A DNA stretch of 64,000 bases from assembly GCF_021347895.1 (NCBI RefSeq), contig NC_067126.1:30020482-30084481 (forward strand). Reading direction: 5' to 3'. The notes under the pieces are model-generated. The model worked only from the letters and a program-made list of their open reading frames with translations, had not been told where the DNA came from and made no database searches. This stretch comes from Acanthochromis polyacanthus (Eukaryota; Chordata; Actinopteri; Pomacentridae). Shown piece by piece: positions 1 through 12,529 of the stretch (the first letter of the stretch is position 1; each line of letters opens with the position of its first letter). A program made the translations under genes and the position numbers.

Positions 1-2047
1 ACCATTAGTAGCCCATTAAATTAAATGGCATTCACTCACAACAGAAAACATGCAGGTTAAAAACATCCCTTTGTTGTCACTGAAGAGGCCACCAAAGTAA
101 GCTCAAACATAACAGAAAATGTGTCTCTGTTTGAAATCTAACATGAAATATGAAATGAATCTCACTGTATTTATTAAGGAGGCCCACATGGAACATAACA
201 TAACTTTTTATGTTGTACCGTTTCATTGTGTTTAATGTATTCATTAAAATGAGGCTATGATGATAACTCATTACCTTCAGATTAAACATTACTATGATGT
301 GATGATATCATGGTTACTGCTTTCTCAATCCAGACAGATTTAAAATACCAATTCCGTGCAACTGTGTTTAAAAACTAGCATGAACATTTTTCTGACAAAT
401 ATGTACAGTGATTTAATGAACACAGATGATTGGACTGATCAAAAAACTAGCTCATGTATGGTTTTGCATACAATTATGATATTCACCTTTATGAAGTTAA
501 AGGAAAAGCCAACATACGGTGTTGTACTGTCACAAGAACAGCTTCAAAGAGGGATTATTTCTCCAAGTTTATGGAACTCTACTGGAGAATTTAACAAAAT
601 TCTCCCAAAATATTTCCACATTTGGTCTTTTGATAATGTGGCAGAAAATACTGTTTAACACATCAATCCAAAACCTCCCTCTGGTGTTCCACTGAGTTGA
701 TATCTGGTGACTGCATAGACCACAGCATATGATTCCAATCATTTTTATACTTATCAAGCCATTCAGTGACCCTCATGCTCTATGGATGAGGGCAGTGTCA
801 CTTAGTATTGATTTGTAGTGAGCTTTCCCTCTTAGGGGGCAAGTTTAGCCAAACCATGCCAGGAAAATGCCCCTCATATCAGAAGAGAGACACTGGATCC
901 CTTCACTATAGAGGTCACGACCTTAAATTTTTCTTTTATCGTTCGTCTGTATCTTAATGTAGGAAAACTATCTGTGGTAATATTGTGTTATTGATTTTAA
1001 CCACATCAGCCACTTAAGAGAAACGCAGCTGATGCTGTTGAATGATTAACAAGTCTAGAGGAAAGGTCCCTGGGCAGTTTTAAACTATTTCCCACATTAG
1101 TGGTCGGATTGTTAATGAAGCTGTTCTACAGCCAAGTCCTTAAGTATCAGATAGACTCCAGACCATAGGTATTTGTGCAGTCATACATTTTCAGTTGTTC
1201 AGACTCTGGGCTTGAGCTGATTATACTTGAAATTAAATAATGAATATTATGTTCTCTGTGTCAATTTGAGTAGGTTTCCATCCATATTGAGAGCACTGTA
1301 CAGGAGCTATAGCCTATTAAATGCATGATACTCAAGGTCTATGGGTTTTAAGTAACACCATTATATTTAATATTTCAGAGATAATCCTTTACAGTCAATA
1401 GCTGCCTAAAGTTTTCAATCTATTGATCATCTGCTGTTGATCGCAGGTCCTGCTTATTGCTAATTCGACATTTATTTCACTTCAACAGTCGTCTCTTTAC
1501 TCCTCACATTCTCACAGAATCTAAATTTGAATTCTCAGTTCTCATTAACTACGTTAAATGACACACAACTGCCCAACAAACATTTGTATAATTGTTTTGG
1601 AATCCTTGCAATTTTCAAAAAGCTATATTTTACACACAGTTCTATCAGTGACACAGTTCTATCAATAATTTAAAGCCTAAAGAAAGTGAAAATGTGTCAA
1701 TTTAATGTAGCGCTCATTGTTTTATTTACATTGAAAAGTGCTTAAGACCAAAAAATGTGCAATGTCCAAAACTTCAGGTTTGTACCATCACAGCTGTATA
1801 CCAGTGGTCAAATAGCATAAATAAATGACAAACTTGTGCAAAACAATGGCAGCATGTAATGTAGAAGATATTAGGAAGGTAAAATAGCATGTTCCTCTGT
1901 GTTTTCAAGTCAGAATGATGAATATTAGAATAAAAAAAATACTAAAATGGGATTTGATGGTGAAAGTTATCTAGAATTGTGGGCAGAACATTTGTTTCAC
2001 ACAATTATGAAATGCTTTTTGTTTTTGTTTTTTTGCAAAATCCTCAC
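1..2047 (-). other. acvr1 intron downstream of the ligand-binding exon
   Basis: The sequence after the donor at 2047 has no further acvr1 exon before the window edge; the transmembrane and kinase exons must lie outside. Apart from a degraded Tc1-like relic at about 540-905, I see only A/T-rich unique sequence. Confidence 0.6.
540..905 (-). pseudogene. Eroded Tc1/mariner-like transposase relic
   Basis: Read on the minus strand in shifting frames, this stretch gives pieces resembling the C-terminal half of fish Tc1-type transposases. They are an ILAWFG-like block, then a segment ending MQSPDINSVEH in place of the usual [11 protein letters not shown], followed by a hydrophilic tail. Several stops and frameshifts separate the pieces, and no terminal inverted repeats could be paired. 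It is an old dead copy. The call rests on short motif resemblance only. Confidence 0.45.
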
Positions 2048-3010
2048 CCTTCACTGGGGACTGCAGGGAGGTGTTCATGTTACACAAATGTCCATAGCAG
2101 CACTCCACCACCAGCTCCGGAGTTGGTACATTTCTGCAGCGCAAGGCCCCATATTCATTACCCACAATGCAGCCCTTCAGCAAGACTGATGTCCCATTCA
2201 GTACTCTGAGAGAGGTGAAGCACTGCTGGCCAAAACACCGGTCCTCACTGCTGCAAGATGATCCATCACACAAACATTCATTTCTCATGCTGCCCTCACC
2301 TGCAAAAGAAAACAATTACATAACAGATCAGAATTCATGTTTGAATAGATGGAAGTCCTGCAGGAGTAGGCCAATAATATGAAGCAGAAATACATCCCCT
2401 TATGTTTTGTGACAATAAACGATCAGTGCATCTCCCTCTTCTTATTACACATCTATATGCTATGCATGCTGTAAACATGGGGATAAGCGTTGCTTGCCGG
2501 CTTAAAAGCACTTTCCACTGCAATCCACTGCCACTGCAGTTGTTTAAAATAACACTGTGACAGACAGCAGATGAGAGGGAGACAGACTGAGGAGGGGTGG
2601 TGAAATGGAAAAAATGAGTGAATTTTGGTGTATGCACGCACTAGGGGGACAGCGAAAGACACAGTATGAAACACTGCATGTATAATAGCTACATTAAAGG
2701 AGAAAGGGGGAACACAGATGTCCAGTACTTGTCTTTTCAGCTACTGTACAGACCTGGGACCTTTGTCTTCGGCCTACTGTAAATTTGTTCTTTGCACTAA
2801 CAAGACTGATGACTCTGCAACGCATTCAGAGGAAGCACAAGTTCATCTGGATCTTGTCTATTTTTGCTAACAGAACGTTCCCCTCCTTTGAGCTACTGCT
2901 CTCTTTCAGATCTGATGTCTGTGTTCTGTGACAGGATGCTTACCTTCCAAGCTAGAGCAGGGAAGGACCAGGGTGATCACAACCAACAGAATCATGTCCC
3001 CACTCGTCAT
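2048..3010 (-). CDS. acvr1: Activin/BMP type I receptor (ALK2-like), first two coding exons only
   Basis: Partial gene; the remaining exons lie beyond the left edge. The first coding exon runs from ATG at 3010 to 2944, with an acceptor just above 3017. It encodes a hydrophobic signal peptide of about 22 residues starting MTSGDMILLVVITLVL. The second, 2299 to 2048, encodes the extracellular three-finger ligand-binding domain. It has ten cysteines, the block EDRCFGQQCFTSL close to human ACVR1, the ending VECCYGHLCN, and N-glycosylation sites NGT and NTS. Both exons end in phase 1 and donors and acceptors are canonical. The family is a membrane serine/threonine kinase receptor for BMP/activin ligands that phosphorylates SMAD1/5/8; that is family knowledge, since the membrane and kinase exons are not visible here. 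Fish carry acvr1-type paralogues, so acvr1l is an alternative name. Orientation and neighbours agree with human 2q24.1. Confidence 0.9.
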
Positions 3011-3426
3011 TGTAGACCTGGAGGGGAAAAAAAAACAGAAAAACACAAAAATCAAGGCTGCACTCCAATTAAAAAAGGGAAAAAAAAAAAAAGGGATGAA
3101 ACTGCATCCAAGAGTGGTGATTTTCATATTGATGCGTTGGAATAATTTTTGTATCTTTGTAAATCATCTCTCAGATCGCCATTCGGTGAGACAGATGACC
3201 AAGAGAGACAGCCCGATAATGACAGGATTTGCTGTCGACCTAAGAGTATTAGAGAGAGCAATTTTACAGAGGGAGACCTTTACTTGTTTTCAGAAAAAAG
3301 TCAACACCAAGTTTAAAATGCTCAAGTAAAGTGGGTCTCATGCCTTCCTGTTGTCCTGGCAACAAGGCATTGAGTGGCAAGCAATGGGGAGACTGGTGCT
3401 CTCCTATTGGCTGCCTCAGTGCGTGA

Positions 3427-3430
<4 letters not shown>

Positions 3431-3482
<52 letters not shown>
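3431..3482. repeat. (GT)26 microsatellite
   Basis: Uninterrupted GT dinucleotides for 52 bp in the acvr1 5' intron. The Thr-His frames on the opposite strand are artefacts of this repeat. Confidence 0.97.
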
Positions 3483-3483
<1 letters not shown>

Positions 3484-6400
3484 GATGTCTGAGTGTGTTG
3501 GAGGGACAGGCTGCTTGGCAGTGAGGGGAGAGGAGCAGACAGACATGAGGAGGAGGAGGAGAAAGAGGAGAGGAGGATAGCGAGGAGAATGAGTGTGGGT
3601 GCCCGACCACTATCATTCAGAGACCTGGAGACAGTCTCATCTTCAATATTTAATGCATCTCTAAGAACGTTCACATATGCTGTACAGTTATGTTTGTTTG
3701 TTTGCTTGCTTTACCCAGTGACAGATTTGAACAGACCACCAGTTTTACTCACACTGCAAACTGTAAGAGGGGGGAGAAGCCCCCCAAACTTCCCGTTTTA
3801 CAAAGACGACATGCAAGTTTTGTGGAGACGTAGCCTGGAGCGTGCCTCGTTCATGCTTTACCAAGCACCGCAAACGTTATCTAGGCAGCATGTGTGTGCG
3901 TGCCTGAGTGCATCTGTGCCACTGATAAATACCCCGGCACCCCCCGCCTCCACCCCCGCCAAGCCTTTGTGCCCGTCTCCCAGACATAAATGATTAAGCA
4001 GGTAATGTTAGCATTAGCCCAACGGCAGCGTCTGCACAGGCCGCTCACACACAGACCACATGCTGCTCCTTTAATCAGAGCACAAAACAGAGCATGCCAC
4101 ACAGAGATAATCGGGAGCTCTGTCTGCTCCCCCTTAGACTGTGGGAGAGGGGAGGAATGGGGGGGAACAGAGCAGGCAGGAGGGCACTGGGAGGCAAGGG
4201 AGGTAGGGCCCAGGGGCAACTGGGGGACAGTGGGTCAGAGAAGGGCAGAGAATGGGGTGAGCGTGTGTGAGATATGTGGGCCAGAGTGGGCTGCAACAGT
4301 GAGGTACGCTGAGGGGAGGGGGAGTGGGATGAGGTGGTGTCTGGTATCAGCGCCCAGGGGGACACTGGGAAGAAGGGCACCATGCTGGGAAGCGGGGGCT
4401 CGACTGGGTTACAGTGGAGTCAGGAGGCCGAAGGAAACGGGTCAAAAAGATAAGCAGAGGTGTAAAAGACATCGTCTGGCAACAAAAGTAACGGTGTGCC
4501 TGCTCCTCTTGATATTGACTCATATAGCACTCACGTAAAACACCATCCTGACTCACACACTGCTGACAGATCAATAACTCACCTCAATTAAGTAAGAACA
4601 GCATGTCATGAGGCTCCACTTAATGGCCTTAATTAGTGTAGGTAAATGATTTGCTGCATTTTTGTTTATATTTACCGCTGAAAAACTCTCAACGGGGCTG
4701 TGAAATTATCTCTCTCCCTCAGTTCACCTCTCCCACGCAGACACTTTGTCTTAAACTGTAAGGAGTGAGCCACTCACTGACATCAGCCAAGCAGTCTATT
4801 GTTTATGTGTTTGCTGTTAGATACAGAACAAATATTTCAGTCCATGCATCGCAAAACTCAGGGTCTTTTGAGTCACCTGGGCTCTAGTATATGTTTACAT
4901 ACAGTACAGTACCGATCAGAAACCTCCCTGATGGACAAGAATCTGCGCATATGAAGTGTATGAAGGCTTTGGACAGTAAAGTGTGTTTGCAAAATGAATA
5001 TTACTTAGAGTATTTACATCGTATAAACACAGTAAACCGAAAAGGTTTCACACCCCTGCAATGACACACGGCTAGCAGTTAACATATCAAGCTAACCACT
5101 AGCTTTGCTTGATAAATACGCAGCCGGGACTCGTCCTGATATTGGAAACCTCAGAAGGGATTCGTAGGAAGGAGAGAGCCAGGGCTAGCATCTGCAGAAC
5201 CGATTGCGATCTGAGCAGACAATTTTGTGGCGCTGTGTGTGAATGTGTGGTGCAGCCCCTGCGTATTGAATTCTCTGGCAGTGTTGTGTAGTGTGTGTTC
5301 ACAGGGCTGACATCCTGCCAAGGGTGTGCTCTCATTTCCCCCCTCTATCTGTCTCAACCCCCATCTTTCCTTGTATTCCTTCTTCCTATGTCCTCTGATG
5401 TGGCGTTGTAATAGGAAACTGGTATGAATGCCGCATGGTAATTATAACTTAAGATATATTTTTCCCATGTTTATTGTGGTTGGTACTAATAATATAGTGA
5501 CTGTTACCACACTATAAAGCAGAAAAAAATGTTATACCAGTTTAAAATTTGACCTAATATCAATATACACGCAAAACTTTGAGTAAGCTGTTTGTTTTAC
5601 AATCTTATGACGATTTCTTCTCTAGGACAGGCTCTATATTTTGTACAATTTATATTAGTGGTCATTTCTGCCATTTATTGGTGTCCTGAGCTTATGTTTT
5701 ACACTGATAGTGTTGTGCCATGACTTAGGTACTAGTACTTTACTTACTACGTCCTTCTGCCTTTGATTTTAAGTGCATTTAGATTAGGAAACCTCAACGC
5801 TTTTAGCCAAGTAAAATGTGGAATACTCTGAATGGACTACTTTGTCTGCCATTCATTTTGGCCATAAGTGAAGAATCGAAATTCTTTTTCCACCACAGTA
5901 TTTTGTATGACGACTTCTGAACCTCCAAGATGTGTAACTAATGACCTTGTAGGTTTGAAACATAAAAGACCACATTGAGCTCTACACAAATTGCCCAAAG
6001 TGTGTACAACCCAAGAGAAGCAGCTGAAATAGACATGGCCCAGTGAAAAGTATGTTAGGATAGACTCCTGCTGAGGGCTGCAGAGGAGACTTTAAAGTGA
6101 TCCTACATATCATGGCCCCCATTTTTATGACGCCAGGTTTCCTTTCCAGACTCTTTCCAGGGACCCCACTGCAGAGGGCTATCTTGATAAGAACTGCTCT
6201 AGGAAGTTGAGCAGAGCTTAAAGTGATTAGATGGAGGTGATTAAACATGCCACTCGCATGCTGTTATTAGTACAACTGAACCCAAAAAAGCACATAGCCT
6301 GATATGACTTAAATAGACTGGAGGAGTTACTACACAATTCTACTTACAAGATTACATCTTCAAATGTCATATTATACCTCGTGTTTTATCACCATCCATT

Positions 6401-9400
6401 ACTTCTAAGTGACATTTTCAAACCGACTGTTGAAGTAGCTTTCAACAACAAACAAAACATATTAGTCTAGTTGGATACTCTATCAATTTGGTCGGTTTTG
6501 TATTCAGGTCAGCTATGGGAGAGAATGACAAAACACTACTTTGTCTGATGAGCATAGTGTATCACTGAGGTTGAGGAGGGAGGAGGCTGAAGCCCTGCAG
6601 GAGCTGCTGAGTCATCATGCTGGCAAAGAGGGAGACGAGAGGTGGAATCTGTGTCTGAGCTGGCAGGCTGGCACAGTTACCATGGCACAAATAGCCTGGG
6701 CACCGAGGAAACTGCAGCAAACTGCGGGGCGGCGAGGAAAGAAACAGGCAGAGAGTGGGGCAATGCGGATCCTGCTGTTCGTGTCCCTGTCCCCGTCCCT
6801 CTCTCCTCCGACCCAGACCCAGACAGCCAAAGCGCCAGCATGCCATCAGGGACACACAGATGGTTCGCTCCTAGGTGGATGTGGGTGTAATACAGACCTG
6901 AGGGCGAAAGTCGTCCTCTTTGCAGCAGCCCACATTCAAATTCACACTACAGCTTAGCAAATCAGCATGCTCAGCTCTGTCTGAAACCATTCTCTGCCTC
7001 AACAAATACAGCACTTGGGATGATTAAAACTAAGTTCAAGTAATACACAACCTTAAAACCAATAAAGGTGATGAGGGATTATACACTCCTATATTGTGCA
7101 ACTGCGCTTACAAATTGAGAAGAATTCAAAATTGCTGAATGTATTTTAAAATATACAGTACCTTCAAAAGAAAAATGCACATTGCTAATTATCAGAATCT
7201 GGAAAGACAACTTAGCAGCTATAATCAAGCTGATACAATATGACACTTTCTATACAGCACACAGAACATTAGGAATCGATGCTCTTCTCAACAATTACAA
7301 TTATCTGAGGACAAGTCAACACCACAGTGTGTCACCTATACAACACCTTGAAGCAAACCAATGTAGGACAGACATGATGAGTTCTGTCATCCAAGATGCG
7401 TGTCATCTACCAGGAGGCTTGTTGTGTAGCTGGCATTTGGCTTAAGGCCCCTACACACTGTGAGATATCAGGAGTCTTGCAGGTTGACAGCATATCAAAC
7501 TGTGTAAGATGGGTCTGCTAAAATCTTGATAGAAAATTTGTTTTGGGTTGTAAAATATCATTTTTGAAACGCATCACAGCGTGTGTTGAATTTCTATGAT
7601 GTCAACACAAAAACAGACATACAAGCAACTCGTATCACCCAACCAGAGACTGACCAACCCGCCGACCACATGGCATGAGAGTCAAGTATTTGCCTCAAGT
7701 GTCTTTTACTGTACCCAGCTGAACAAACTATTATATCTGTTATATTCAGGCTGACCTTTTAAAATGTTTGCCTTTAAAAACAACAGTGACACAAAGAAAC
7801 CAACATTAAATCAGATGACAGTATGCATGTACCACTCGTATTTAAAAGCACCGTTTTCAGATGCTAAATCTCAAAGTTTAGCGTTTCTCCCATCTCAACT
7901 CTGCAGTGCTCTTAGGTCAGTATTATACTTTCTATGTCCACTAGCGTCAATACAACACAAAATATTGCATAAACTCAATTACAGCCGACAGTCAGGGGAA
8001 GTCTACAGACACTGAAATACCTGCCTTAAACCTACACTGATGGAGCTAACACGTCCAATTCAGCAGAGCATCTTGCCGACAGATTTCTTCAAAGGATTTG
8101 AGAGTGACAGGTTAGCAAATGTGACAGATAACATGACATCATGCACATGCCCTTAAATATAGGTCAAACGAACAAGCGCGCTTTGTTCAGTGACAAGCGT
8201 ATTCACTATTGGATGCTTTCTCCACCGACTTACATCAAAAACTACAAATCAAAAATTAAGTTATATATGGTCTGTCTTCTTTTGTTGGATTGGTTACGAG
8301 TTCTTTTGTCCAGACATAGAATAATTTGGTAGATGTTGATTACTTTACTCGATGTTTAGGTCGTTTCTGTTTTCCATTTTTGGTATTGTGGCATCACTAT
8401 GTAGAATATGGCAACCCACTGTGTACATACGGGTCACATCCTTCAAGCGTACTTTAAGCGGACTAGAAAGTAGAACAATGACAACAACCTAAGTGTTTGT
8501 GGTGTCCTCAGCTATTCATGTGTGCATCTGCAGGATCAACATTTTACAATACAGGTTGCTGATTAAAAAATATATATCTGTATCCTTTGGAAATGCCCCT
8601 CTCTGGTCAAAGGTCTCATCATCTGGGAGGTGAAAAAGTATCTTTTGTGATCCTCTGGAAGAGCTCATGGACTCTGCAATGGTCCGTCAGGTCGGGCCAG
8701 GCTCCATCTCTCAGGACCCAACAGTATTTTAGCAGCAGCCCCCTTTCACAATGTGAGGAATGTAATCAAATGCAAATGCCCCCCGTCTATGCGCAATTCT
8801 CACTCACACATTAATTGTAGTAGGCAACAGCATAGCAGCTTTTTGTTCCTTGAATACGGCGCTACCCAGGGTGTATATACACACACATGCACAATGTAGT
8901 TGGCCTAGATCAAATGTAATCAGAGACAATGGGTGTCTTTTCTTCGTGATGCAGTCCCACCCTATCTTCCACCTCTCCGCTAACGACACCCATGACACAC
9001 TCGGCTACGCCTCCATCGCCAAACAGACAAGCATTTTGATGACACTTTTGTTTTCAATGAAATTCTATGACAAAGTTTCATTTGTTCGCAGACAGGATAA
9101 AGCACCCAAGGGCAATAGCTGTCAGAGAAGCAGAGGACACATGATACAAACTCTCACACACAGACAATGCGAACAACAGTTGTTCAAGTTCGACATTATC
9201 ACAAGACATCTTATCACCTGCACAAAAAGAAGCTTAGAGCACACATTTAAATTTCTGCACAGAAACCGCAGTTTTTAGTGGTTCTCGCAGCTTTGATTAT
9301 GGCTTGAGCTTGTGTGATGTCTCGTGAGACACAACTTTGAAGGCTTTAGCAGCACTGCAAAGACATCGTTAACAAGTCTTTTACGCAATGGTCACCATAG

Positions 9401-10554
9401 CAATTAGACATTCATTTTCACACAGCCATCAAAACATTTGAAACAGCCAATTCAAACACTGCCTTTATGGCCCTCAGCCATGTTTGCCAACAGAGGAATG
9501 CACAAACATTCTCCTTCCAAATGACCATCTCACAAAGTTCGCTGCCCTGGGGCAATCCCTCTCTCAAAAGGACACCTTGATTTGTATCACAAGACACCCT
9601 TTCAGCACATTTCCTCCTTGTGAAACAAGTCAGTCAGGTAAACAGAGCAAAGAACTATGTGCACAGCTACTCAAAGCTCAGGGAATATTAAGTCTTGATT
9701 GATTCTGTGCTTTTGCCCAGCAGAGACTGAGCAACAGCAATCAGAGGGATAATATGATAACCAACACCGTGCAACCAAACACACATTGGCCAAACCATTC
9801 TCCACTGTGATGATAATCACTAAGCAAACAATCGGCAACAAACAGCCAATGTGCATACAGCATTGTGTTTCAAAGCACGACAGACCCAGGCCATTACATC
9901 CAGCTGCCAATGAGTCTTTATGGCTTTGAGTTTCCTGTCCTTCCACAGCAAAACCCTCTAAAGGAACAGAGCAGCAGCAACGCACGAAATTAACAATGAA
10001 GTCAGAAATGAGAGAAAACGATGTGAAAGGGTCTTTTTATGTTGATCTGGGAGATAATTTTGCGTTATTTTGTTGAATTCTATGTATTTTTTAAAATGTC
10101 AACTGATTTCACCATAGTGGAAGCTATTAGCTAAATTACTGGTAGAATTAATCCACAAACATTTAGGAAAAAAGGTAGGATGTGAGAGGCATTGCTTATC
10201 AAGCAAAAGCACAAACAATATTTGAGATAAGGTCTGACAATTTAGCTAAAAATGCATCACAGTAAAATGCTTATTCCACTGTATATCATTAACTTACGAG
10301 TCATTTTGATGGATTTTTTAAATAAAGCCCAGTATAAACAGGTATAATTTGAAATTAACCATATTTCTTTGAAAGTAACCCCTCTATCAAGGCAGATATA
10401 TACCTACTTCAATGTTAATCCACCACAAAAAAATAATAAAAAATTTACACAAATAAACAGAAATACATAAGAACAAAGGAATAAACTCACCTTGATAGAC
10501 ATTAAAAAAAAAGTAGCCAAACAAAAACTGGAAGCCCATGGAGGGTGACCAGGT

Positions 10555-10625
10555 CAAAGATGCTGCATATTATTGAATTTCCCTGAGGATTAATAAAGTA
10601 AGCATCTATCTATCCATCTATCTGG
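10555..10625 (+). repeat. Non-LTR retrotransposon-like 3' tail with TCTA repeats
   Basis: The text TGAATTTCCCTGAGGATTAA followed by TAAAG and then short ATCTATC units is the familiar 3' end of fish LINE/SINE copies (a TTTCCC..GGATTAATAAAGTA tail followed by a TCTATC microsatellite). Only the tail is recognisable. The exact family (L2/Rex/CR1-like) is not asserted. Confidence 0.5.
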
Positions 10626-10739
10626 AGGTCATGGAGGGAAGGGGCTCAGTCTACGTTGCATTTTTATGATGTGCTTTTCAGTTTGGATCTAATGCATTTT
10701 AGTGAAACTATCAAACATTATGTAGAACAATTCACGCAC

Positions 10740-10975
10740 TGGTACATATCACTATTGCTACACGTTTCATTTTATTGTTGCACTGTATTTACACTTTAAT
10801 ATTCTTTTTATTTTATACCAGCACCATCTGTTTTTATTCTTGCACCATAACGTTCTTCTACCACGCTGATTTACATCCTATTTTCCTTATTTTTCTTACA
10901 TGAATTATGTGTGAGCTATTGGAATACCTCAAATTTCTCCAGAGAATAAATAAAGTATTTCTATCCATCCATGGT
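10740..10975 (+). repeat. Second, more degraded non-LTR retrotransposon-like tail
   Basis: A stretch with TTGCACTGTATTTACACTTT, then GAGCTATTGGAATACCTCAA, AATAAATAAAGTA and finally TATCCATCC. It follows the same plan as the tail at 10555 and ends in a similar short tandem repeat. Two tails in the same orientation within 350 bp suggest independent insertions or a tandem fragment. Confidence 0.45.
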
Positions 10976-12506
10976 AGTTGTTTTATGCCCAGGTCTAGTT
11001 TCAGGAAAATAGAAGCGTTCTGTTTTCCTTTTCCCTGCTACCCGCCAGTTAGGAGGCTAAGCAAACAAAACAGGTCAACTTGACCTTAAAGAAATGTATT
11101 ATTAAGTGAGGAAATCATTATCACATATACTGATGATGAAAATATCATGACATGCAGCCTCGCGATTTTGCATTTGTGCAAAAAAAGACATTCAAGACAT
11201 ATTTCCAGGTTCAGTATGAATGTCAAAACCACGAATGACTGAAACATTCTAAATGCACCGTCTTTCTCAAGCATGGAAATGAGCTGGACTAATTCAAACA
11301 TGCCCATCAACAGTGACTGGCAAAGCCCTACCACCATAACAGAACCAGTCCAGCGTGCAACCTACGACCCGCACAGTGAAACGTAATTATTTTCAATTCA
11401 GAGACAAAGTGCCCGCACCAAACAAGAGCCCAGGTTTGGGGACTCGGAATGAGATCAGAGAGAAGCAGCGGCTGAAACAAAGCCATAACTTTCCCCCGCC
11501 TAGCAGCTGAGTGATAAGACAAGAGCACTGCAGCGAGTGAAGGGCTCATAAAATGTGTATTGCAGACTGTCTCCAGTGCAGTCTGGGGTTAGTGAAGAGA
11601 GAGGAGAGGAGCCACGAGCACTGCAGATCTATGAGTGTGTGTGGTGTGCATCTGTGCAGACAGTAGCGCCTCGTCTCCTTTCTCTCCGTCTCCACTGGTC
11701 TACATCCACATTGAACACAGAAAAGGGGGGAATTCAATAAGCTGTGCAGAGCCACCAGAAAAAGAGGGAGAGTGGAGCTCCCAAACAGCAAACAGTGGAA
11801 CATAGACTAAAATCTGGCAGACACACAGGCGGCTTTTAATCTCATTCTCTTTTTCCCCTCTAACTTCCCGTGTCCTGCTGAGACTGCAGAGCCCGGGAGT
11901 CCCAGACAGCTCTTCACGTCGTGATATGTTGGGCTACACATAAGGCTGATGAATTATTAAAAGGCTCAAGGATTTTTTGACTAAAAATAACACTGCAGAC
12001 AGAGGGCCCCTTTCTAAAAAGTGGACACGAGCATAGAGCAGAAGCAAATTCAACCCACATGCTGTGTTCCTCTGCAGCCTGCTGCCTCATCTGATCCAGG
12101 TCTGTTGCTAGTCAAACTTTCCGTAAGTCAGCATAAATGCACACACACACACACCACAAGCGCAAGTCTTACATATGGACAAAAGGTGAAGCGGTGATAG
12201 CTTATAAGGGTTGCTTACTCTGACGCTAGACTTCAAGCCAAATCCTGCCCCCTTTTCTATCCCTCAGCCGCCACTCCCACTTGCTTACACCAATTATTCA
12301 TATTCTATCTCACACACAGCACAAATACAGTCTCTTCCTCCCTCCCTCCCCTTCTCCTCCCCCTCCTCCCTCCTTTTCTTCCCTTACTTGAGAGCCACCT
12401 ACATGGAAGAGCGATGAGCCTCAGACTCTTGCTCAGACTTGAAGCAGTCTATCTTGGTCTCATAACTGCAGTTCCCTTGTTAATGACAGACTGTGTAACC
12501 TGATTC

Positions 12507-12529
12507 CACACACACACACACACACACAC
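12507..12529. repeat. (CA)n microsatellite
   Basis: About eleven perfect CA units. A second short CA run lies at about 12140-12155. Confidence 0.9.

Noticed and set aside
356..658. 100-codon plus-strand frame as a gene
   Set aside because: It overlaps a Tc1-like relic readable on the opposite strand and has no family similarity of its own.
3264..3674. 136-codon minus-strand frame with a Thr-His run
   Set aside because: It translates the GT microsatellite and flanks, with no conserved domain.
7440..8480. Possible transposon beginning near CCCCTACACACTGTGAGATA
   Set aside because: The left text recalls a fish DNA element, but I could not find a matching inverted end or target duplication.
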